Shown piece by piece: positions 1 through 5,148 of a DNA stretch of 9,200 nt. Where the stretch lies: the NCBI GenBank assembly GCA_934101685.1, contig CAKORZ010000054.1, positions 1 through 9,200 of the forward strand, given 5' to 3'. The translations under genes and the position numbers were made by a program. Every line of letters begins with the position of its first letter. Positions within the stretch are counted from its first letter, which is position 1. The notes beneath the pieces were generated by a model. The model was not told the DNA's origin. It saw only the letters and a program-made list of their open reading frames with translations, and made no database searches. The stretch is from an uncultured Bacilli bacterium. Its GTDB lineage: Bacteria > Bacillota_I > Bacilli_A > RFN20 > DUOF01.

Positions 1-1
1 A

Positions 2-94
2 AATAATTTTAGAAATGAAGAAACATATAAAGAAATTCCAAGAATTGTAAATATATTAAAAATAGGGATTGGCACTTATTATGATAACAAATAA
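2..94 (+). CDS. C-terminal tail of an unidentified upstream gene (partial)
   Basis: A reading frame is open from the first complete codon at position 2 to a TAA at 92-94 and encodes the last 30 residues of a protein, ending in GIGTYYDNK. Its composition (EETYKEIPRIVNILK, then GIGTYYDNK) looks like protein rather than random AT-rich translation. It runs 14 bases into the next gene, whose ATG is at 81, an arrangement typical of translationally coupled operon genes. The other two frames of this stretch are less convincing: one has a TAA at 4-6. The fragment is too short to identify a family. I infer that it is the 3' end of a gene in the same operon as the DUF3781 and radical SAM genes; the start lies outside the window. 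Confidence 0.5.
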   Translation, partial: NNFRNEETYKEIPRIVNILKIGIGTYYDNK

Positions 95-347
95 AGATAC
101 ATTACTTAGAAATATAGATAAAATACACACTACTACAATGGGCATTTCTAGAATTAAAAGAAATCTTAATATAGATAGTAATGATGTAGTTAATTATTGC
201 AAAAGCTTAATATTAGATAATGCTTCTAATGTTTATAAAAATGGTAAAAACTTTTATTGTGAAATAAATGATACAATAATTACAATAAATTCATATAGTT
301 ATACTATTATAACTGCTCATAAAAATAAGGAGGTAAAGCATGGATAA
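81..347 (+). CDS. DUF3781-type small protein
   Basis: This is an 88-residue soluble protein with no signal peptide or membrane segment. It shows the pattern I associate with the DUF3781 family: an early IHTTTMG segment (residues 15-21), RIKRNL (24-29), a DVV-x-YC helix (35-40), a GKNFY strand (55-59) and the conserved end DTIITINSYSYTIITAHK (64-81). Length fits the family, which is about 80-90 residues. Family function is unknown to me. A TTG at 69 would add four residues, but it directly abuts the AGGGA sequence at 64-68, whereas the ATG at 81 lies 12 bases after it; ATG is the better choice though the spacing is long. The gene starts inside the preceding frame and its last 8 bases overlap the radical SAM gene, so all three are probably co-translated. 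A role in the neighbouring peptide-modification system is possible but not shown. Confidence 0.72.
   Translation: MITNKDTLLRNIDKIHTTTMGISRIKRNLNIDSNDVVNYCKSLILDNASNVYKNGKNFYCEINDTIITINSYSYTIITAHKNKEVKHG
327..333 (+). promoter_or_regulatory. Ribosome binding site of the radical SAM gene
   Basis: A consensus AAGGAGG lies six bases before the ATG at 340, inside the end of the DUF3781 gene. It fixes the start of the radical SAM enzyme and shows that translation of the enzyme is initiated strongly despite the overlap. Confidence 0.85.
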
Positions 348-2094
348 CAATTATAAATTCATTCACTTATTATATGTTCCAACAATGAATTGCAATATGC
401 ATTGTAAATATTGTTATTTACAAGAAAACACTATTGATTTAAAACAAGATGATAAATATTTAGAAACATTAGATTTTGCTGTAAAAAAGTTTAGAGAGAG
501 TAATGTTATTCCATTTAACATATCCCTTCATGGTGGTGAGGTTACTACTCTTAGTAAAGAAGATTTTAGAAGCCTTATAAAATACATATACGATTATTAT
601 AAAAATAATAAAGACTTAATTGAAAGTAATGGATTTAAAACTAATGATCCTCATATTAAGACTAATTTATATAATTTAGAAAAGCATATAAATACAATAA
701 AAGAATTTAATGTTTCTGTAAGTGGAAGTTTAGATTTACCATTTTCTTTACATGAAAAATATAGAGTTACTAAGGGAAATCAAAAAACATTAAATAGAAT
801 ACTAGAAAATGTAAAATTATTAGAAAGTATTCCTAATAAAAAAAGAGTATCAGCGACTATTTTTAAAGAGCATTACGATAAGATAGATGAAATAATTGAA
901 GATATTAAATACTTGGAAAAGAATACCTGTCTAAATATGAACAACTTTAATTTTATGATTGGGTTTGTAAATGAGGGAGACACTTTATTGCACCCACTTA
1001 GTGAAGAAGAACAAGTTATATTTTATAACAGAATGAAAAAAGAATTTTTAAATACTGCTTTAGATAAAGGAGTTAGAGAAGCATGGTTTAGTGAGTTCAC
1101 TCCAGCTTTCTGCACTAATTGTGATAATTGTGGAGAGAAATTCTTCTTAATTGAAAGAAATGGAGATATTTATTCTTGTGTAAGAGGGCAAAAGAAAAAA
1201 GATTTTTATTATGGAAATATTTATACTAATACGGTTGAAGAAATCTTAAATACTGCTAGAAGCAAAATATTTGAAAATCATAATAAAGTAGGCTTTAATG
1301 ATGAATGTGCTAAATGCAAGTATTTATACTTATGTAAAACAGGATGTCCATATGTAAAAAATAACTATAAAATAAATAAATCTTATACTTGTAAATTACA
1401 GCAAGAAATATACAAAGATAATATAGAAAAATATAGTGAAGATGAAGATAGTGAAGAATCTACATATTTATACTTATCTAAAATGCACCCTAGTATAGCA
1501 AGTAATTATTACCCTCATAAAGCAAAAGTTGAAGAAAATATTCCTACTTTACTAGATATAATTAAAGAAGATAATAACTTGAAGAATATATATAGTAATG
1601 ATGTGTTTATTTTAAAAGTAGATGATAAAGAATATAATTTAGAGTCACAGGTATTAAAAGCAAAAAGAGATTTTATATATTTAACTAAAGAAAGTAAAAT
1701 TGAATTATATATAAAAGAAGGTGTTTTAGAAGATTGTAAATATCCTTTAAATAACTCTCTTTATATGATGTTATTAAGTGGTAATATGATTAAGTATGGT
1801 GATGAAAATAGAACAAAACAAGAACATATTATGACTCATCAGATATATACTAATACTATTAGAAAAAATAAATCTAATAAAAAAGGCTACTATTATATAG
1901 ATATAACAGGTATAATATCTATGTATTATGATGATATCTCTAAAGATAAAGCTAATAACTTATTCTTTACTACTTCTGAATTGAGGGATTATCATTACAC
2001 TAAACAAAAGAACAACGCTTATTATCATATTCAAGCAATTAATTTGCCTTTTCAAAATATAGAATTCTATTATATAGATTTAAAGGAGGAATAA
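340..2094 (+). CDS. Radical SAM/SPASM peptide-modifying enzyme, putative RiPP maturase
   Basis: A 584-residue iron-sulfur enzyme. The radical SAM cluster motif CNMHCKYC uses Cys18, Cys22 and Cys25. HGGE (64-67) is the SAM-binding strand, and SGSLDLP with HEKYR (129-142) matches the SLDGP...HDKYR segment of anSME-type sulfatase maturases. A SPASM domain follows with Cys258, 261, 264, 280, 323, 326, 332, 336 and 351; the CxxCx5CxxxC group (323-336) and final Cys351 have anSME spacing and would bind two auxiliary [4Fe-4S] clusters. Known members of this class make thioether, C-C or Cys/Ser-to-formylglycine changes in peptides. Unlike anSME (about 370 residues), this protein has about 230 further residues, without Cys clusters, that I do not recognise; they may bind the substrate. 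It starts inside the DUF3781 gene and ends two bases before a small Asn-rich protein, the likely substrate. The radical SAM/SPASM call is firm; a RiPP role is inferred, and sulfatase maturation is unlikely as no sulfatase is near. Confidence 0.9.
   Translation: MDNNYKFIHLLYVPTMNCNMHCKYCYLQENTIDLKQDDKYLETLDFAVKKFRESNVIPFNISLHGGEVTTLSKEDFRSLIKYIYDYYKNNKDLIESNGFKTNDPHIKTNLYNLEKHINTIKEFNVSVSGSLDLPFSLHEKYRVTKGNQKTLNRILENVKLLESIPNKKRVSATIFKEHYDKIDEIIEDIKYLEKNTCLNMNNFNFMIGFVNEGDTLLHPLSEEEQVIFYNRMKKEFLNTALDKGVREAWFSEFTPAFCTNCDNCGEKFFLIERNGDIYSCVRGQKKKDFYYGNIYTNTVEEILNTARSKIFENHNKVGFNDECAKCKYLYLCKTGCPYVKNNYKINKSYTCKLQQEIYKDNIEKYSEDEDSEESTYLYLSKMHPSIASNYYPHKAKVEENIPTLLDIIKEDNNLKNIYSNDVFILKVDDKEYNLESQVLKAKRDFIYLTKESKIELYIKEGVLEDCKYPLNNSLYMMLLSGNMIKYGDENRTKQEHIMTHQIYTNTIRKNKSNKKGYYYIDITGIISMYYDDISKDKANNLFFTTSELRDYHYTKQKNNAYYHIQAINLPFQNIEFYYIDLKEE
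2082..2090 (+). promoter_or_regulatory. Ribosome binding site of the Asn-rich small protein
   Basis: AAAGGAGGA lies inside the last codons of the radical SAM gene, six bases before the ATG at 2097. With only two bases between stop and start, enzyme and putative substrate are made from one message. Confidence 0.85.
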
Positions 2095-2096
2095 AT

Positions 2097-2474
2097 ATGT
2101 CAAAAGAAGAATTAATAAGAAGAAAGAAATGTCTTAAATTAAATGAATACTATTCTAATGTAGATGATAGTTTAATTAATGAAGTTTCTGAGTTTTTAAA
2201 GAAAGAAGAAAATAATGAAATAATAGCAAATAAAAACATTCTTTCATTTATTAATGGATCTAAAATTATTAAAACACGTCCTTTAATTTCAAAGAATAAC
2301 TTTATTGATTCCATCAGAATTAGTAATAGCGCTATTTCTTTAGTTCCTAGCTATGATTCTTATTATTCTAACTTTGGAATATTTAGGAGAAGGAAAAAAA
2401 GTAGTGATGATGATTCAGACTCTAATAATTGTAACAACAACAATAACAATAATAACAACAATAATAATTCTTAA
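2097..2474 (+). CDS. Asn-rich small protein, candidate precursor peptide for the adjacent radical SAM enzyme
   Basis: A 125-residue protein with no family I recognise. Residues 1-65 are charged and helix-prone, with two Cys-free helices around SNVDDSLINEVSEFLKKEE, as expected of a leader. Residues 84-96 are rich in Tyr, Phe and Ser (PSYDSYYSNFGIF). Then come a basic patch RRRKK (97-101), an acidic patch SSDDDSDS (102-109), and the tail NN-Cys112 followed by twelve Asn and a final Ser. The only other cysteine is Cys12. The Asn run is coded by a mix of AAC and AAT, so it is not a simple trinucleotide slip of one codon. The gene lies directly behind the radical SAM gene, shares its message, and is followed by a terminator, which is the usual place for a RiPP precursor. 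That it is the substrate, and which part is modified, are inference. It could instead be a small structural or partner protein with a disordered tail. Confidence 0.7.
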   Translation: MSKEELIRRKKCLKLNEYYSNVDDSLINEVSEFLKKEENNEIIANKNILSFINGSKIIKTRPLISKNNFIDSIRISNSAISLVPSYDSYYSNFGIFRRRKKSSDDDSDSNNCNNNNNNNNNNNNS

Positions 2475-2480
2475 AACTAC

Positions 2481-2512
2481 AAGCATACTAAATTTACTTA
2501 GTGTGCTTTTTT
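2481..2512 (+). terminator. Intrinsic terminator of the radical SAM operon
   Basis: An 11-bp stem (arms 2481-2491 and 2498-2508, one G-T pair) with a six-base loop is followed by a run of six T at 2507-2512. It begins six bases after the stop codon of the Asn-rich protein gene and separates this operon from the membrane protein gene downstream. Confidence 0.88.
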
Positions 2513-2529
2513 ATTTATAAGTCATTATA

Positions 2530-2556
2530 TTGATTAAAAGTACTATATTTTATGAT
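2530..2556 (+). promoter_or_regulatory. Possible promoter of the membrane protein-HNH operon
   Basis: TTGATT at 2530-2535 and TATGAT at 2551-2556 resemble sigma-70 type -35 and -10 boxes. The 15-base spacer is shorter than the ideal 17, so the match is only fair. A promoter is expected here because a terminator closes the preceding operon at 2512 and the next start codon is at 2589. Confidence 0.35.
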
Positions 2557-2576
2557 ATCATTACATTAGAAATATT

Positions 2577-2582
2577 GAGGTG
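2577..2582 (+). promoter_or_regulatory. Ribosome binding site deciding the start of the membrane protein
   Basis: GAGGTG lies six bases before the ATG at 2589. An in-frame GTG at 2580 forms part of this site, so the GTG is unlikely to be the start and the protein begins at the ATG. Confidence 0.65.
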
Positions 2583-2588
2583 TGTTAT

Positions 2589-4046
2589 ATGTTTTATTTA
2601 ATAATGTATGGATTACTATTTATAAGTGGATTATTATTTTATTTAAATAATAAGTATCAAAAAGATTCTAGAAGTAATAAAATTACTAAATCCATCAAAG
2701 TTATATTAATAACATGGATGATTTTATCTTTTATTAATTTATTCTTACCTGATGGAATATCCGCTAGAACTTATCCAGATCAATCATTATATAATACTGG
2801 CAAAAACTTATGGTTTGTATTACTAAGATGGGCAAATGATCTAGCATTGCTAATTTTGCCTATTGCTATTTTCTTTAAAAAGGCTACTTTTAAAAGAATT
2901 GCAGTTTTCTTTTTAAGTGTCATAAATATTATATGTATAGCAAGTTATACTAAATATATTGCTATGTATACTAATGGACTAGGTCAAGGAATAATGAATA
3001 TAAGATTTTTTAGTCAAGCTACTAAAGACTTCTTTATTAATATAACTTTTAGAAGTATTTATTTAGGAATACTTTTATATCTTGAAGGTTTATTAATTAT
3101 TTATGTTGGCTTTACTAGTTACAAAGAATTAAAATTTACTAATAAAAAAGATATTAAGAATTTCTTTTTAGTATTACTTGGAACATTTTTAGCTATAATG
3201 CCTATATATGCTCCTTCTTATCTAACATTTGGATACTTTGTACAAGAACAAGGAAAAAATTTAATGTTTGTATTAGGAACTCCATGGCACTTTGCTTGGA
3301 TTGTATACATAGTTATTGAAGGATTTGTTTTATATCATATATTTAAAAAATTGGATAGTGAAAACAGATATATTGCTATGCTTGTTTTAGCACTTGCTTT
3401 ATTCTATGAATTTAATGGTATATTTACTTGTTTTGGAGAAATTGTTACTCAAAGATATCCACTTCAATTATGTAATATAGCTGCGTTATTCATTTTAATA
3501 ATGCTTTTAACAAAAAACAAATATTTAACAAAATTTGTATTGGTGGTTAATACTTTAGGCGCTGTTATTGCTGTAATTATGCTTGATAGTGCTAATGCAG
3601 GAATTAGTTATATTATGAATGTTCATTTTATTGTTGAGCACACAAAGATCTTATTAATTCCTTTCTTATCTTTAGCGCTTGGTGTCATTAATCCACTTGA
3701 AAAGAAAGATATAAAAACTGTTATAATAGGTTTTACAATATATTTTGTTACTATTTTAATAATTGGTGGTGTTTTTACTGGAATATATGATAAAACAGGA
3801 AATACATACTTTCAATGTAATTACTTGTTTATGTTTAACAAAAAATCTACGACTAGTATTGTAGGCTTTGTTGGTCCTTTATTTGATATGAACATTAAAC
3901 TATTTAATTTCTTTACTTTAAGTATGGTTCAACTTCTTGTATATGTAGCTTATACTTTATTAAGTGTTGGAATGTTTTATTTAGTATACGCTATTCAAAA
4001 ACATTTACCTATTTACAAAAAAATAAGTAACGAAAAAAATGCATAA
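2589..4046 (+). CDS. Polytopic membrane protein with YwaF/TMEM164-like C-terminal half
   Basis: A 485-residue integral membrane protein with about 12-13 hydrophobic segments, roughly at residues 3-19, 37-54, 75-97, 103-120, 153-176, 191-213, 232-251, 261-280, 291-308, 313-332, 342-365, 376-397 and 440-466. In the C-terminal half the segment RYPLQLCNIAALFIL (289-303), followed by a helix and then VHFIVEHTKILLIPF (345-359, His346 and His351), resembles the YwaF/TMEM164 family pattern of a PLxLCxI motif plus a later conserved histidine. YwaF proteins are about half this length with 6-7 segments, so the N-terminal half is extra. The substrate or activity is unknown. The first hydrophobic segment may serve as signal anchor. 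An in-frame GTG three codons upstream overlaps the ribosome binding site and is not chosen. The HNH nuclease gene follows 32 bases later without a terminator, so the two are probably one operon. The membrane call is firm, the family call moderate. Confidence 0.7.
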   Translation: MFYLIMYGLLFISGLLFYLNNKYQKDSRSNKITKSIKVILITWMILSFINLFLPDGISARTYPDQSLYNTGKNLWFVLLRWANDLALLILPIAIFFKKATFKRIAVFFLSVINIICIASYTKYIAMYTNGLGQGIMNIRFFSQATKDFFINITFRSIYLGILLYLEGLLIIYVGFTSYKELKFTNKKDIKNFFLVLLGTFLAIMPIYAPSYLTFGYFVQEQGKNLMFVLGTPWHFAWIVYIVIEGFVLYHIFKKLDSENRYIAMLVLALALFYEFNGIFTCFGEIVTQRYPLQLCNIAALFILIMLLTKNKYLTKFVLVVNTLGAVIAVIMLDSANAGISYIMNVHFIVEHTKILLIPFLSLALGVINPLEKKDIKTVIIGFTIYFVTILIIGGVFTGIYDKTGNTYFQCNYLFMFNKKSTTSIVGFVGPLFDMNIKLFNFFTLSMVQLLVYVAYTLLSVGMFYLVYAIQKHLPIYKKISNEKNA

Positions 4047-4065
4047 AGAACGATATACATTTTGT

Positions 4066-4072
4066 AAGGAGG
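4066..4072 (+). promoter_or_regulatory. Ribosome binding site of the HNH nuclease gene
   Basis: A consensus AAGGAGG lies six bases before the ATG at 4079, in the short gap after the membrane protein gene. No terminator or clear promoter is visible in that gap, which supports a shared transcript. Confidence 0.85.
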
Positions 4073-4078
4073 AAAAAT

Positions 4079-4777
4079 ATGGAATTAGATATTGGCTTCA
4101 TAATATATTCTGTTTTAGTTATTTCTATTATCATAATCATTGTATCGTATGTTAAATGTCCTTTTAAATTTCCCTATAAAGAAATAAAATTTGATATTAC
4201 TTCTAAAAGAAATCCAGATGAGCTAGATTATATAGATCAATACTTAATAGATAATGAAGAAATAGGACTTATAATGGCAATAAATAAATTAGAGCAATGG
4301 AAAAAAGAATGTAAAATTAAAATATCAAAGAGTGTGTTCAAAAGACATAGATATAAACAATACAAAGAATGTTTAGATGAAAATAATATGTTTAAATTTA
4401 TTTTCTATAGAGTTAAAACTCGATACCGTCAAGTTGATTATGTAAAGTATCCCTATTATGTAAAAGAAATATGTAAAATATACTCCACTAGCTATTCATT
4501 TCTTCATGAAAGGTATATGCAATTAAAAGACATAGGATTTGAGTGCACATTGAGAGAATACTATTCTTCAAGTCAAAGAAAATTAATGACTAAAGAGTTA
4601 AGGGCACAAGTTGCAATAAGGGATAATTATACTTGCCAAAAATGCGGAAAATATATGCCAGATGGGGTAGGTTTGCATATTGATCACATCGTTCCTATAT
4701 CAAAGGGTGGAAAAAGTATCCCATCAAACCTACAAGTTTTGTGTTCTAAATGTAATGGTAGTAAATCCAATAAATAA
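4079..4777 (+). CDS. Membrane-anchored HNH endonuclease
   Basis: A 232-residue protein with three parts. Residues 5-25 form one strongly hydrophobic segment (GFIIYSVLVISIIIIIVSY), an N-terminal membrane anchor followed by a lysine-rich flank, which places the rest in the cytoplasm. Residues 40-170 are a charged, Tyr- and Lys-rich region with no motif I recognise. Residues 171-232 are a full HNH nuclease domain: zinc Cys186-x2-Cys189, the catalytic core HIDHIVP with His200, Asp202 and His203, the central Asn217 in SNLQVLC, and Cys222-x2-Cys225 followed by Asn226. All expected metal and zinc ligands are present, so it should be an active ββα-metal nuclease cutting DNA, or possibly RNA. HNH domains occur in restriction, phage-defence, homing and repair proteins; the membrane tether is unusual. 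It lies behind the multi-pass membrane protein in the same likely operon. The nuclease call is firm; the biological role is not known. Confidence 0.87.
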   Translation: MELDIGFIIYSVLVISIIIIIVSYVKCPFKFPYKEIKFDITSKRNPDELDYIDQYLIDNEEIGLIMAINKLEQWKKECKIKISKSVFKRHRYKQYKECLDENNMFKFIFYRVKTRYRQVDYVKYPYYVKEICKIYSTSYSFLHERYMQLKDIGFECTLREYYSSSQRKLMTKELRAQVAIRDNYTCQKCGKYMPDGVGLHIDHIVPISKGGKSIPSNLQVLCSKCNGSKSNK

Positions 4778-4808
4778 AAGGTACATAAATTATTGTAAGT
4801 ACCTTTTT
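4776..4808. terminator. Intrinsic terminator, probably bidirectional
   Basis: Arms 4776-4784 (AAAAGGTAC) and 4799-4807 (GTACCTTTT) pair over 9 bp around a 14-base loop, with five T at 4804-4808 on the + strand and four T on the - strand side. It overlaps the HNH gene stop codon and lies 12 bases past the end of the converging 89-residue gene, so it can end transcripts from both directions. Confidence 0.75.
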
Positions 4809-4819
4809 ACTTTTAATTC

Positions 4820-5089
4820 TTATTTATTTTTCCAAGAATAATATTCTTCATCTCTTTTTAAATCTATATTAGTATCGCTATCTTCTACTAAACTAAATTT
4901 ATTATCTTTATAAGATTCTAAAAAATCTTTTTCGCTAATCTTTAATTTTAAGTTTGAAGTAGTGACTACTATTTTATTATTATTTTTATAAAAATAACTA
5001 GTTATATGATTATTAAAGGAAACAACTATATAATTATCCTTTAGATATTCAAGTGCTGTATATATATTAAAATTATTATATTCTTCCAT
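4820..5089 (-). CDS. Small protein of unknown function downstream of valS
   Basis: An 89-residue soluble protein I do not recognise. It has a short N-terminal helix (TALEYLKDN, residues 11-19), then alternating strand-like segments (YIVVSFNNHITSYFY, KIVVTTSNLKLKIS), a helix with ISEKDFLESYKDNKF (51-65), and an acidic end closing with DEEYYSWKNK. No cysteine, signal peptide or membrane segment is present. The ATG start is supported by AAGG at 5097-5100, seven bases upstream. It lies 59 bases after valS on the same strand, behind a strong hairpin (5115-5146), so its expression comes either from read-through of valS or from a weak promoter at the hairpin's edge. Coding is supported by the good ribosome binding site, a sensible composition, and an end just before a shared terminator. 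Confidence 0.75.
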   Translation of the reverse strand: MEEYNNFNIYTALEYLKDNYIVVSFNNHITSYFYKNNNKIVVTTSNLKLKISEKDFLESYKDNKFSLVEDSDTNIDLKRDEEYYSWKNK

Positions 5090-5114
5090 AATTTTACCTT
5101 CTTTTTAAATATTA

Positions 5115-5146
5115 TAATAAAGCATGAAATTAATCATGCTTTATTA
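5115..5146 (-). terminator. Hairpin after valS, probable terminator or attenuator
   Basis: A perfect 13-bp inverted repeat (arms 5115-5127 and 5134-5146, loop of six) begins three bases after the valS stop codon. Read on the - strand its 3' arm runs into TTTATTATAATATTT, a T-rich but interrupted tail, so termination may be partial and let some transcription through to the small gene behind it. Confidence 0.55.
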
Positions 5147-5148
5147 CC

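Noticed and set aside
340..2094. Sulfatase-maturing enzyme (anSME)
   Set aside because: The core and cysteine spacing are anSME-like, but the protein is over 200 residues too long and no sulfatase gene is nearby; a small Asn-rich protein is.
2433..2468. Asn run as a sequencing or microsatellite artefact
   Set aside because: AAC and AAT are mixed without a fixed period, and the frame closes properly just before a terminator; a slippage product would be more uniform.
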